Origin: Acanthosepion esculentum | Lineage: Eukaryota > Mollusca > Cephalopoda > Sepiida > Sepiidae | Direction of reading: 5' to 3' | DNA: 64,000 bases | NCBI GenBank assembly: GCA_964036315.1 | Contig: OZ038500.1 | Coordinates: 62,760,102-62,824,101, forward strand | Part shown: positions 11,291-22,650 of the stretch, in pieces | Layout: the number at the start of each line of letters is the position of its first letter | How positions within the stretch are numbered: the stretch's first letter is position 1 | Notes under the pieces: generated by a model | Told to the model about the DNA's origin: nothing | The model's database searches: none | The model's input: the letters and a program-made list of their open reading frames with translations, nothing else | Program-made: the position numbers and the translations under genes

Positions 11291-13366
11291 AAAAACACCC
11301 CCCCCCAAAAAAACAACAAACTAAGTCATAATGATGATTCCTTGAGTGTAACTGAAAAACACTCCATTTAAAGTAAAATAAACATATTTTTGCTGTTTGG
11401 TATTCTTCTCCTATTCTAGAAGTATATATTCTGTATTATCAGGCAAATGATGCTTGGAAACGAGATGAGTATTGTCAGGCAAGTTTAGAATGATATTTCT
11501 GATGATTTTCAGAGTTATGGTATCAAACAATCAGCAAACTTTATAGGATACTGTTGTCCTGACTTTCCATTAGTGATGATGCCAATAATTTTCAGAATTC
11601 CACCTCGATGCAGAAAATCACATTTTACATACAGGCCGAAATATTTAATCACTGAATAATGATTGGCTGCTCAGAGAATTCAAATTTCAACCGAGACTGC
11701 GTGTAGTTAACCTGGAAAAACCATGAAACCATTTCTCTCTAAGCTATATCTCATTGATAGATGTCTTGAAGGAAAAAAAAAAAAAAGCAAGAGGAAGTGT
11801 TGTCATTTGTATTTCATGGTGGTTGATGGAGAAAGAATGAGTATTTGGGAAAAATACATTGTCAACTAGGAAATAAAAAGAAAAGCAGCTACAACCCTTC
11901 TTATGTCCTAACAAAATTAAAAAAAAATATCCTTGCATGATGGAATTATATACAAAATGAGAGAAGGCACTAGCACTGCAATAAATTTCAACACTTAAAT
12001 TTTTGGACAATTTTTAAAAATTTATACAATTTAAATCTGACACAAGGCTATAGTAATAGAGCACCTAGCATAGATTAATTTTAATACACGAGTGAATTGG
12101 TCTGTCAGACTAGCTTATTAGCCTCTACTCTGAGGTGGGTATTTTATATTCACTTTCAAGTATAAAATGTTTTATGCAAAAATATATTTGTTAGTCTTTG
12201 AAGGAAACATTTTCAAAGAATGTTACCACTATTATATCTCTACAGCAAAAATGTTTTAAAAATAAAATTCTTTTAGAAATCCTACTTTGTTTAAAAGATA
12301 AAAATTTTTTTTTCTTATATTTCACTATCTACATCATGCTCAAAGCGTAACTAGAGGCAACTATTGTTGTTTTGCACATGGAATCAGACAGTACAGAGAG
12401 TACTGATAGTAATAGAAGATGTAGAATGCTACATTATTATTGGAGTAAATGAAAGATTACACTTATTTGAAAAAAAACTTTACTACAATATGGAAACATC
12501 TTAAAGCTGAATTTAAGTGTGCTGGGGAGAATTATAAAAAAGCAAGAATGGTGAACAATAAAATACAAACAAAGGTGAGAGAGGAATAGAGGTGGGAGAA
12601 AGACAATCTCAGCATGGGAGTCATTTGGTTGTTCACTCCCACCTCCCTCTTAATCACACACGTTTGTTGGGGGTGAGGGGAAGGGAAAGCATTCATTTAA
12701 ATTTTGTTTTTTTAATTTTCATCCAGTTTGCCTTGGAACTTATTTCAGTACTTGGATCTGTAAATCAGGAAATTGTGTTTTTATTGTAGAAGTAGGAAAA
12801 AAAAAAAAAAAAAAAAATTCCTGGGTGATGGTCAATGATTTTGGAATGCAACACAAACATGTGCATCAAAAAAGAAAAACGTCAATGTTGTACTAAAACA
12901 ACAATGATAAGGATACTGGTCAGAATAACTAATAAAATAAAAATAAAATAAAAATAAAATAAAAAGTAGCATAAAAAATTGATAAATGAAAAATATTTTT
13001 CCAGATTAAATGTGATTTATTGTTTGGAAAAATTAAAAGCCCAACCCATGAAAATGTCCAGGGATTTTTCTAATCCTTTTGTTTTCACCACTTTTTTTTT
13101 GTTTTTGTTTTTTTCTTTTTTGTTTATTAAAATAGGAAAATTTCCAATAAAAAAAAAATCCTTGTTAAAAATGGGGCATGCAAAATAGATTACAAAAAGC
13201 ACATTATTTTTGGTGGGTAAGATTTTGTGACTTAAATAGCAAAAGTCATTATTTTGTTGTAGTTGATTAAAAGAACAAAGAAATCAAATTTCTTTATGGC
13301 AATAATTTTGTCCTTTGCTTAAAATATTAAACTCTCAATAAAATAAACTATATGCAAAAACCACAT

Positions 13367-13406
<40 letters not shown>

Positions 13407-13940
13407 TATGTAGATAAGTAATCATTTCTGTTGCTTGCGACTACATATTCCCAACAATAAACAGATACATACATCTAAACTTTCAGCCCAAAAGTTTCTA
13501 AATGAAAGATTTGGAACTTAAGATAGTCGAGGACAATTTCTTTACATTTTTTTTTTATGAGAAAGAGCATCTCTATAAAAACCCAGGCTTTCACAATGCA
13601 CAGCTGGAAAGACATCTTTTTATATATATATATATTTCTAGATGTATTTTTTTAATCCAACATTACTTCTTATTGCTATAAACGTTATTTTTAGTGGGTA
13701 CATATATTTCAGTTGCTATTCCGGTTTTTGATTTTCTTACACAGTGAAATTAATAACTACCAGCCTAGACAGAGAAGTCCTAAATAAAATTCCCCCCACC
13801 CCGAAAGGAACAGGGATAGCAACTCAAATGTGTACCCATTAAAAATTTATATATATATATATATGTTAGTGCATGTTCCTATGTGTACATTGATTTATCT
13901 ATTTGCGTATTTGTCAACATGACTTTTTGATTTGAAGAAA
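11291..13940. other. NDFIP 3' flank and probable 3' UTR
   Basis: No protein-coding frame is supported. The NDFIP stop codon lies at 13941-13943, so its 3' UTR must begin just below 13941 on the minus strand. Plus-strand TTTATT near 13016 and 13122 could be minus-strand AATAAA signals, but the region is so AT-rich that I cannot choose. An (AC)n microsatellite is at 13366-13404 and (TA)n runs are at about 13621-13634 and 13848-13865. Confidence 0.5.
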
Positions 13941-14263
13941 TTAGAAAAAATAGAACTGCTGGAGTCGACCAGCAATTTTTTTCCACTCATATTTGATGTG
14001 AATGTATTGGACACATCCACGGATAAAAAGCAAGAAGCCGCAGATCATGAGGCTCCACCAAAGCCAAGATTCTTCCTCAGCAAAGCCACTTGCCCAGTTG
14101 CTGTGTTTGACAATGGCCACCCATTTGACCACCGAGAGTCCAAGACCGGACAGGGCCCCACAACGGCCAGATATCGTGCTTGTGATGCAGAGAGACAGCA
14201 GAAATCCAATCCAATTGAACAAGAATGAAATGATGAAAGTGCATAAGAATGTCCAATCCGTGC
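13941..14263 (-). CDS. NDFIP: NDFIP1/2-like protein, exon 2: three-transmembrane domain and C-terminus
   Basis: This last coding exon gives residues 207-312 of a NEDD4-family-interacting protein. The intron ends at 14264 with a tract reading ttttatttcag, and the two leading bases GC complete a glycine codon begun in exon 1. The encoded segment aligns with vertebrate NDFIP1/2 from their conserved 'IG.D' position. It has TM1 (about 210-232, containing FLFNWIGFLLSLC), the signature loop SGRCGALSGLGLSVVKW, TM2 (about 243-258) and TM3 (about 272-292, containing WLWWSLMICGFLLFIRG). The C-terminus ends FYFF, close to the aromatic end of the vertebrate proteins. Stop TAA. NDFIP proteins sit in Golgi and endosomal membranes and recruit HECT E3 ligases. 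Here the whole membrane domain is one exon. Confidence 0.95.
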
Positions 14264-14412
14264 CTGAAATAAAAAAACAAAACAGAAACAATCTTAAAAA
14301 ATTTAAAGTTTTCAATAAAAGTTATATTTATTAAATTAAACCATGGCATGCTGAAAATAAATACTAAAATGTATCTGTCAAAATGTACCATATTTAACAC
14401 TACTTTGATGGT

Positions 14413-14837
14413 CTGTCTATATTTCTGAGATGAGGTATTATGTACAGTATTTACATTAGTCGGACTATTGTCCTCATCTTTGTCGCCATTTTTGTCACAA
14501 TGTTTCGGCCGTTGTACACTCCGGCCTTCTTCAAGGACACATGGTACAGTGGATAAAGGCGTTGGTTAGATCCAGTGACAGTCCCAAAGAGTGCGAGTTC
14601 AATACCTGGTTCAGGCAGTGGAGAACTTTCAGAGGGAAAATTAGCAGGAGATAACTGATAACTGACATCCATCAAACATGGCTCGTGGAACTAGAACAGT
14701 CTACCCCAGTGATCGAAATAAAGGGTTCGGTTCGAAATTCCAACCACCTGAAGAAGGCCGGAGCGTACAACGGCTGAAACGTTGTGACAAAAATGGCGAC
14801 AAAGATGAGGACAATAGTCCGACTAATGTAAATACTG
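14413..14837. mobile_element. Composite retroposon, family D: tRNA-like centre between ~90-bp inverted arms, 12-bp TSD
   Basis: TACTTTGATGGT occurs at 14401-14412 and again at 14838-14849, a perfect 12-bp flanking duplication. The inverted arms (about 14443-14537 and 14748-14839) share 'gtcggactattgtcctc', 'tttgtcgccatttttgtcac' and 'aaggccgga' in opposite orientations. Between them lies a tRNA-like segment with 'ggtacagtggataaagg' and box-B-like 'gcgagttcaatacctgg'. Relatives occur at 39100, 44430, 48225 and 58920. The long TSD points to retroposition rather than a TA-targeting transposase. Confidence 0.75.
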
Positions 14838-15389
14838 TACTTTGATGGTATTAATTATAGTACAATGATAGGTCATTTGTTTTGTAAATTGTTACAATAA
14901 CAGTTTATTCTTATTCATGCCTTCTACTATTTAGGATGGAAACAGAAAGTGATGAGAAAATAAGTTTAAAACTTCAACCAGTTAGCTTTAGGTGTGTGTG
15001 TATATATATTTCATTAAAGACAACTGAAAAGGTATTGTGATTAAGCTTTTTATCTAATTTTTCTTGTGTATGTACAAGTGTTTTTTTTCTGGATGCAAAG
15101 TGTGTAAAAAAATGTCCAAAAGTTCTGCATGTCAGAGCCCTTTCAGCTATACTTTTAGCCATTATCAAAGGATTTTATTTTTACTTTTAACTGAATTTAT
15201 GGGTTGTTTTATGTATGTATCTAGAGTTATAGGAATGTTTTATTTTCCAAACAGGGTCAGCACATTGTGGCTGTGTTCATAGTTAATGTTACTGAGTGTT
15301 GGCTTTTTCTTTTTTATTATTAGGGCTTCCATTATTTTTAATCTTTTCTTTTTTTTTTATACATGTGGATGACATTATTATGCCCCTTC

Positions 15390-15580
15390 TGATCAAACCA
15401 AACTAATAATTACATCGGTCACACTACTACATGCATACCTATCCAGACGACTTACATTACATCTACCTGGCCATAGCTCCATAAGATCTCATTTCGACAC
15501 ACACAAAAACCTACCAGACTCCATCCGAAACAATCTAGTAGAAAATACAAGCATAGTAACCCCATCCACATGTTAAAAAA
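15390..15580 (+). mobile_element. Penelope-like element fragment, GIY-YIG endonuclease domain
   Basis: In one frame at a time the translation gives NNYIGHTTTC, then with a shift the equivalents of LSRRLTLHLPGHSSIRSH and THKNLPDSIRNNLVENTSI. This is the C-terminal GIY-YIG endonuclease of Penelope-like retroelements. Frameshifts make it a relic. A related fragment is at 53250-53400. Confidence 0.75.
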
Positions 15581-15837
15581 ATTAAAAATAATAATATACT
15601 AGAAATACCTGGGGAAATTCCAGTTTTCCTTATTTAATCTTCTGATGAATCTTAATTCTTAATTGTAATGACTGAATAAGCTCCTTGCAAGTTCCATGAT
15701 TCTAAAATAACCATTGAAATTCTGGCAAAGATTAACATTTGTACCAGCAAAAAAAGAAAAAAAAAGATATCTTATTCTCAATATACAGTATTTACTAATG
15801 GTGATAAAATTCAGTTTCAGTAACAAGCTTATATAAA

Positions 15838-15915
15838 TGGTAGGCAGAACATTGAAGGACAAGAAGTTGTGTATAGCCATCGCCCACATCCTGAAAGGAC
15901 ATGGCGCTAAGATGA
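15838..15915 (+). mobile_element. LINE 3' ORF scrap
   Basis: The stretch 'gacaagaagttgtgtatagccatcgcccacatcctgaaaggacatggcg' corresponds to the last codons of the LINE at 7545-8112 (sense K-L-C-I-A-I-A-H-I-L-K-G-H-G). Only about 75 bp are recognisable. Confidence 0.6.
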
Positions 15916-16180
15916 TGGGTAATTAGTATAATTAGCATTTAAATTACCCAGAGACAAGCAAGCTTTGGTAATAATGTAGAAAAGATCCACTTATAAAGTA
16001 CATTTGATAATATGAATTAGAAAGAACAGCAAACATAAACCAGTGCAGTACAATTGTTTATTTTCAATCAACCTCACTCATTGCTTTTTTCATAATTAAT
16101 AAAAAAAGGTAACATCCAGTGTACCTTTTCCTATAAAGAAGGATTTTCTTTGTATTTTTGGGGACATTAAATAACATTTT

Positions 16181-16365
16181 GAGAGGCATAGTGGAATAAT
16201 GGATAGTGGCTCGGTTTGAGGAATCGGTTGATATAATTTCATTCACTTATGTGCTAATACCCTTGAGAAATGTATAAATCCATCTCTTCCTCCCAACTAT
16301 GGGTAAAATAGCAGGACATATTAGGCTCTATAGCCTTGTTTGGCAACCAGCCTAAGATAAAGAAA
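16181..16365 (+). mobile_element. SINE family A
   Basis: It starts 'gaggcatagtggaataatggatagtggctcgg', then 'attcacttatgtgctaatacccttgagaaa', 'cccaactatgggtaaaatagcagga' and 'ggctctatagccttgtttggcaaccag'. It is a good example of the family body. The box B region is partly deleted. Confidence 0.8.
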
Positions 16366-17394
16366 ACTGAATTCAAACCTGTCTGGAGAAGGTTCGACTA
16401 TCAGGCTGTCTTGCCCAAGAAACATTACTGCCACTGCAGTAAATGTGGTGTCCCTATGACCATAAGTAGTTACAGGATTTGTAATTGTGAAATAATATCA
16501 GAAGTTTTGCAGAAGAATTTTATGACTAGGGCAAAAGTCTCCACAGAAATCTCTAATTACAATTTAGGTTACAGACTGACAATTAAAATTGTTTAAAACG
16601 ATTTTAATTCCTATTAATTATACAGAGAAACTCAAAGCCTGTTTGCAGTAGAGATTGTGAATGCTGAATATCCACCCCTCTCTTAATATAAATGTCCGAC
16701 ATGTGAGTCAGCTTAATTGAAGTTGCCAGACAAAGATAAAAATGGTGAATTGTTCAAGTACAGCATAAAAATTACAAGCTGCGTTTTTTTAATTTTATTT
16801 TTTTTAACGAGATTCTAATTATTATACTTGGTCCTTCCATTTAAAAGGGCATGTCGAGCAATCATTGTCTGCCTTGCATGACTAAAGACTATTTATCCAA
16901 ATCCGTAGGGAGAATTGGATTCATACCCATCTCAGGGGTATTAGCATGAAGAAGTGGACGTAAGCAGCTTCAGTTGAACTCAGTTTAGTCTGATAGTTGT
17001 TATACCATGCCCAGAGAGATTCTATGGCAACTCAAAATTTGTTTATTTTAGGAAAAATGTACATAAGTACATTAATAGGTATAAAAGGAAGGACACTGTC
17101 AGTCTAGTGAGAATCCAGATTGACATGCAAGTTTGATTGTTCTGTAGCCTAAATCAATGAAAAATGAGAGAATATGGTGCATTATGAGTACTGATGAGGA
17201 CCCTTGCTTGTATAAATAGCAGTTTTGCTCTTGAAATCCTGAAACTGCAACATTCTGGGCAAATGAAAATCCCCATAAAGATGAAATAGATGGTTAAATC
17301 TCTGAGAGGGCTTTGTATCTTAATTGTTTTTTATTAAATGGCATCCACACCAAGAAATTATATTGCCTGTTTTGATCTCCACACACACAAAAAA

Positions 17395-17580
17395 GAAGTA
17401 AGCTAAAATTGAAAAAAAAAAAAAAGAAAAAAAAGAAAAAAAAAAAAAGCTAAAATTGAAGAAAACAAAATATTTAAGGTAAAATTGAAGAACAAATAAG
17501 TAAGGTAAAAAAGAAAAAATATGTAAGGTAAAAAAAAAAAAAAAAGAAAAAATATGTAAGGTAAAAAAAAATTTCTTGTG
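17395..17580. repeat. A-rich degenerate repeat of ~20-40 bp words
   Basis: Repeated words 'gctaaaattgaa', 'aaggtaaaa' and 'atatgtaaggtaaaaa' are separated by A runs. No gene. Confidence 0.7.
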
Positions 17581-18060
17581 CATGTAAATTATTCATTATG
17601 GTAATTATACAGGTTAAAAATGGAGATAATGACCAAGTTTTTATTTTTCATCAAACCTAAAAATACAGAATCCATAAAATGACTCAGATATATGAGAAGA
17701 AAAAAAAAACAACGGCAGCAACAACATACCATTTATTTAAATGCGGCCAACAACACAACCACTTCCAAATGGTTGAAAATGTCTGAGTGTGTGAAGCCTG
17801 AGTATCTGGACAAAGACCATCTTTCTTCAAACAATGTGGACATAATAACAAAGAACGATACCAGATAAGAGAAACCACATCATTTTAACAGCTACTGATC
17901 TTGAGAAACCTATTTTCCCTAAAAAATTGTTTTGAGAGAGAAAAAAATTTCAACTGAAAGTAGAACTGGCAGCTCGGTCAATGAATGACAAATATTTCCT
18001 TATAAGGAAACATCAAATATTACCTACCATTACCAACAAAACAAGTAATGAATGTAAAAT

Positions 18061-18062
<2 letters not shown>

Positions 18063-18105
<43 letters not shown>
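18063..18105. repeat. (TA)n microsatellite
   Basis: Uninterrupted TA run in the NDFIP intron. Confidence 0.95.
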
Positions 18106-18109
<4 letters not shown>

Positions 18110-18274
18110 CATATATTGTTAAATATAACAGACAATTTTTAAAATCTTTTATGTTTGATCATGAGCCATTCTAAGCTTTGTATAGTGGCTTTAGTTTCAG
18201 GAGAAAGTAAAAACAATAACTGTCCAGCATTTGGATATTTTTTTATTATGCTGTTCCTCGATCTAAGTTTTCAG

Positions 18275-18698
18275 CACACAAGCCATCATCAGAGTGGTTA
18301 CATGAACATTACAACAGAGATGTTCACCATCAAAGATGACATCCTGTTATATTTACACAAAAGTTTGCTATATGATGATAACAGTTGCAGAATAGCAGAC
18401 ACAGGTCGTAAATTCATAATGCGGTTCTATGATGTTGTATATGACCACATGAGAGAAAGAAATGTTATCAATGAAACCATGTGTTTAAATGCATCGTAAT
18501 ATGCTGTGACTGGTTTGGAATGTAATTTTGTTGAGTGTGGATTGATTTGTTTTAATGTAGATGGCCTCCAATAACTTAAGGTTCTTTTTACTGTGTGTAT
18601 GTTTGAGTATTGTTATCAATATCTGTCTAATATTATGTACATGGCTATGTTTTTCTAAGAAATGTCATTTACTGGAACTAAGATCAGAAAGAAGACAG
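18275..18698 (+). other. Two exon-like segments of unknown gene or element
   Basis: Segment one follows a good acceptor (pyrimidine-rich tract ending TTTTCAG at 18274). It is open for 74 codons from 18275 to TAA at 18499, with fairly varied amino-acid composition. Segment two begins with ATG at 18561 directly after an acceptor-like GTTTTAATGTAG. It encodes 46 residues with one hydrophobic segment (about residues 7-32, LRFFLLCVCLSIVINICLIL) followed by a basic cytoplasmic-like stretch, and ends at a strong donor CAG|GTAAGT at 18698/18699. I recognise neither. They may be exons of an unknown gene nested in the NDFIP intron on the other strand, or chance frames. A Penelope relic lies just downstream on the opposite strand. 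Confidence 0.25.
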
Positions 18699-18789
18699 GT
18701 AAGTCTACAAGAGAGTGTGGTTGTAGCAAAACCAATATATGTAGTGGGTTTATAATTAGTATCAGAGATACAATCTCTGAATGAGCATG

Positions 18790-19610
18790 TAAATTGATAC
18801 ACTATATTGTTTTTTTGTAGAGGATTTAGTTGTGTGGTTGTAGGGTTATTAGAGACTATGAGGTCAATTGTTTTAATTTTTTATAATATATGATGAGCTT
18901 AACTTGTTTATTATTATTAATGGGTTTAACATTTCTACCTATTATGTTTTTGAGTGTTATTTCATCGTGTTTGTAATTATTATTCATTTGGTTACAATAG
19001 TATAAATTAATAGTATCATGTTTATTTTGACATACACTATTATGGTTACTATGATTATTAATATTATCAATTTTGTTAACGGTATAATTGAGACACATTT
19101 TAATTTGTTGATCAATGATGTAATTAGGGAATCCATTATTAATAAGTGTTTGATGTTATGTAATTCTTTATAGAATATGGTTTTGGATGAAGATATCATT
19201 TGTGTGCATTGGATGAAGATATCATTTGTGTGCATTGGATGAAGATATCATTTGTGTGCATTGGATGAAGATATCATTTGTGTGCATTGGATGAAGATAT
19301 CATTTGTGTGCATTGGATGAAGATATCATTTGTGTGCATTGGATGAAGATATCATTTGTGTGCATTGGATGAAGATATCATTTGTGTGCATTGGATGAAG
19401 ATATCATTTGTGTGCATTGGATGAAGATATCATTTGTGTGCATTGGATGAAGATATCATTTGTGTGCATTGGATTAAGTTTTTTAGAACAGCTAATTTAT
19501 ATGATTGGGGCATTCACTATTATAATTAAGAAGATACAAGTTAATGCTAGTGGGTTTTCTATATAGAGAAGTAGTAAATTTATGTGTGCTGGAATTGTGT
19601 GTGTGTGTGT
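18790..19610 (-). pseudogene. Penelope-like element, decayed reverse-transcriptase C-terminal part
   Basis: Read on the minus strand from 19610 down, the translation runs TTSLYRKPTSINLYL and NYNSECP (typical of the region after the RT catalytic motif). A tandem array follows (19183-19475), then SSKTIFYKELHNIKHLLI, NNGFPNYIIDQQIK, NQMNNNYKHDE and finally KLIIYYKKLK. This order matches Penelope-like proteins between the RT core and the GIY-YIG domain. Several stops and one or two frameshifts are present. The array sits exactly inside the ORF, before the SSK block. The 5' RT core and 3' endonuclease are not seen here. Confidence 0.75.
19183..19475. repeat. Minisatellite, 26-bp unit, ~11 nearly identical copies
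   Basis: The unit GGATGAAGATATCATTTGTG plus TGCATT repeats head-to-tail without visible variation until the final partial copy, which reads ggattaag. Homogeneity indicates recent expansion or active gene conversion. It lies inside the coding relic of a Penelope-like element, and 26 is not a multiple of 3, so the array itself is not coding. Confidence 0.95.
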
Positions 19611-20159
19611 GTATATATTATAAATAAACAAACCCCTGTGCCCTTTCTGTAAGTTGAATAATAGTTTATTTAAATCTCTTGCCTTTCCTTTAAGCCAGAC
19701 AGTTTCAACTGATAATAGATAAAGTTGTTTCCTCTGACCTTACATGAAGAATGACTTATTAAGAATGGTGTCAAAAATAGAATCTGCTGAGAATGGAATA
19801 AAACCAAAAAGTCACTGGCACAGTTCCTGCCCACCCGCATCACAAATTGAATTGAAGAAGTCCACAATGAGAATTATAACAGAAAAGCAAATACAAGTTG
19901 TGGAAACACGTCAGCCTCTGAATAATCAAGCAGTGAATTACATCTGCAACTTTATTTTGTTTATTAATTTATTTATAAAAATAAATAAATAAAAATCCTA
20001 TTTAATAGATAAAATGCACTTAGACAATGTCATATCTTTCATCAAATGTTCATTTTTTTTTTTTTTTAATGTAATGTCCTTTTAGGGTGTAGGCAATTGT
20101 GGTTCTGTAGATTTATTTATTTATTTATCATTTGTGAATTGTCATCACTTCTTGGGAAA

Positions 20160-20395
20160 GATAGTGAAGTAGTTTCACACTGCCTTCTCCATGGTTTGAA
20201 ATTCAGTTTTTCTTCTCTTAGACTGGCTGCCATCCAAAGCCAGAGTCAAGTTTACCCTGCTAATTAACCCATAGCATTAGACAGGAAAGATGGATTCATG
20301 CCTTTCCCAAGGACATTTGTGTGAAAGTGATCACAGCAATGATGGAAATTTGAACTCAACTGATTCTTCCCATTACACTATCTGCACATAGTTTG
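20160..20395 (-). mobile_element. SINE family A, reverse orientation
   Basis: Reverse-strand words of the family occur in order: 'gactggctgccatccaaagcc', 'cctgctaattaacccata', 'gatggattcatgcctttcccaaggacat' and 'ttgaactcaactgattc'. The head lies at the right end, 'cattacactatctgcac'. Confidence 0.75.
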
Positions 20396-20596
20396 TGGAA
20401 TAAAAATTTTTTTTTAAAGACAAGAGTGTATCACAGTAAGCATAGAAATTATCCTTTGTTCAAATATCTGGCATAGTGACAATCATTTCATAGAATTTGC
20501 AAAAATATTCTAGACAGCCATCCTAGTGTGTTCAGAAGAATGGTCTGTCAGTTGGTACAGTGAGGTACGTGTTCATGTAGCTATCAACATTATATT

Positions 20597-21010
20597 TTTG
20601 GCAAACTTGGACCTTCACACAAAATAAAATGGAATGTAAAAAGGATGGTTTTCCCCATGACACCACTGTTATTTTAACTAGTTTCACTTCCTAACAATAT
20701 TTGTTTTAAAAAACTATGATTTAATAAAACCTAAACATATGATAAAAGTGAATTTATACATTTTCTTTGTTCTTGAGAATGAACCCAAAACACTATTAGA
20801 TTGTTTATTGGAATGATTGGCAAAACATTGACTAACTGTCAATTGATTCAGACTTTATAAAATGGTAAATAATAAGGATTTACTTATAGTTGGTTCACAT
20901 ATTTTAAATAAAATTTTTGAATAAAAAATTGTTTTATTTCTGATGATAAATATAGAATTGCATTAGTTTGAATACAATTGTATTAGTTTTTAGAATGTTG
21001 TAAATATAAA
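20597..21010 (+). mobile_element. Inverted-repeat element family E, left arm and core
   Basis: It begins 'ttggcaaacttggaccttc' and follows the 10581 copy through 'aggatggttttccccatgacacc', 'tagtttcacttc' and the AT-rich core to 'attagtttttagaatg'. The right arm is missing or replaced by the family F repeat that follows. Confidence 0.7.
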
Positions 21011-21059
21011 ACAATAACACTGTAAAAAAATACTCAAGATCTACCAACACTTTGTAAAT

Positions 21060-21550
21060 AATCCTTGGCTGTTTCAGTGTTGATTAGTTGACTTTGTTTC
21101 ATGACGTATCAACTTTTATGGGTTATTTAAGGCTGAAATCTAAATATTTTGTTTGTAATTTATGCTTTTAACTACAGGTATTTGATACATAATTTTATAA
21201 TTTCAGAGTAAAGGTATGTTTTTTTAAAATATATATTTTGTAGATTATAACATTGTTGGTAAATTTACTATAAAAATGTATTTTTATATTTTTTTTTTAG
21301 TGTTGTATTAATAGTCATTTTGCTATAAAAATGTATTGTTGGTCATTTTATTATACAAAAAATGTAATGTTGATTGGGGGGGGGGCTCATTATTTGCCAA
21401 TAACTAGGGCCCTAACAGGTTCTACCACCCCAGGTCAGGGTGCACTTGGGAACAACAACAATTAAGAGGTTGTTCCACGGCCCTCAAAACCTCCAATATC
21501 TCAATCAGAGGCTTTACTGCTGGATGTAGTGTATAGACATACCTAAGACT
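21060..21550 (+). repeat. Interspersed repeat family F
   Basis: It shares with 29610-30300 the ordered words 'tgcttttaactacag', 'ctataaaaatgtattgttggt', 'agtgtt', 'ctcattatttgccaataactagggccctaacaggt', 'caggtcagggtgcacttggg' and 'caattaagaggttgttc'. A reverse copy is at 47695-47975. No ORF. Class unknown. Confidence 0.7.
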
Positions 21551-22346
21551 ATTCTATGATGGCGTTGACACGCTTACATCTTATAGGTAAGTCTAATGAA
21601 GAAAAAATATATATTTATTTTACATACATTTTCTTCAACAATGCTCTTCCTTGTCAATGCATTTAATTCAATGGTGAAAGTTTAATGTAGTGAAAGTTTA
21701 CAGATTAAAATTTAGCAAAGTGACTTCCCCTTCACACAAGAATGAGAGAAAATAAAACAGGAAGAAATTATGAGAAGCAATTCTTTGCACAAACCGACAA
21801 GAGTTCTTCAGGCAATTAATATAAACTACTCCTGAAGAGAGAAAGCTTATACTGAGCTCTATGGTTGGGTTCATTTTAACTGGCAGATGTGATGTGCTTT
21901 CTGTTGCTAATTAGAATTGGATTTGGCGGGTGGGAGAGCAAAGAATATTGGCAAGGATTGATTAACCTTCTCTTATACCATAGTGGTATGCAAGTCTAAC
22001 ACTTAAAGAGAAAACCTTCACAAGGCAACAAAAATTAAAGAACCTATATTTATTCCAAGACTGTCAATAACATTAAGGAAACTTAAAGGCATAATTGTTT
22101 GGAAAGTTCACTCACCATAATCAGAGGCTGATGGGCTGACATTACAAAGGTAGCTACCCATTACCCACCAGCCAAGCCAACCTAGAGTAGAATCTACATA
22201 AAAGATGTCCTTGGTTAGGACAACAGTAGCAGTTTCTGTAGACATGCAACACTGTCTTATGCTGCCCACTTCCTTCCCATTGAAGTAACATTTTTAATAG
22301 CATTTGATTGGTTTGGTCCAAAGAAAGAAAACTATTTTTAATTATA

Positions 22347-22460
22347 CAGGGTGTGGCAGAAATACGTCACATATACCTCCCACATAATGGTAAGATATTA
22401 ACTATATGAAGACACCATTTCTACAAATGTCTTACCATTATGTGGGAGGTATTTCTGGGA

Positions 22461-22523
<63 letters not shown>
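22347..22523. mobile_element. MITE (CAGGGTGTGGCAGAAATA family) ending in a (GT)n tract
   Basis: It starts after TA with CAGGGTGTGGCAGAAATACG. 'acctcccacataatggtaaga' is mirrored by 'tcttaccattatgtgggagg' about 50 bp later. The expected right terminus is replaced by a (GT)n run from about 22463 to 22523. It is the same family as 8872-8967. Confidence 0.75.
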
Positions 22524-22525
<2 letters not shown>

Positions 22526-22537
22526 TTTTAAAACTTG

Positions 22538-22650
22538 TTTCACCCCAAGCAAAGCAATAATACCACTAATGCAGGGGGTTGCAGGGAGTCAAAAGAGCTT
22601 AGTGGGGAGGACTGAGAAAATGATAATAAAGGAACAGGGTTGAAAAAGAT
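22538..22650 (+). repeat. Interspersed repeat family G, fragment
   Basis: The stretch 'gtttcaccccaagcaaagcaataataccac', then 'gggttgcagggagt' and 'aaatgataataaaggaacagggttgaaa', recurs at 61855-61985, 63325-63575 and, reversed, 48825-49140. No coding potential is seen. Confidence 0.6.

Noticed and set aside
13932..14400. Other frames over NDFIP exon 2 on both strands
   Set aside because: They are shadows of the exon on the minus strand in the frame with clear NDFIP similarity.
14748..14800. Hammerhead-ribozyme-like core (CTGAAGA, short stem, GAAAC) in family D
   Set aside because: The CTGANGA and GAAA parts with a plausible stem II are present. I could not find a third stem closing with a UH before helix I, and the copies do not conserve one.
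16336..16596. Zinc-ribbon-like protein (CxxC spacing)
   Set aside because: The frame starts inside a SINE and shows no further domain; the cysteine spacing looks accidental.
18984..19235. Minus-strand frame through the 26-bp array as a gene
   Set aside because: It is the out-of-frame shadow of a Penelope-like relic plus minisatellite.
22440..22643. Frame encoding a long alternating Cys-Val run
   Set aside because: It is a translation of a (GT)n microsatellite.
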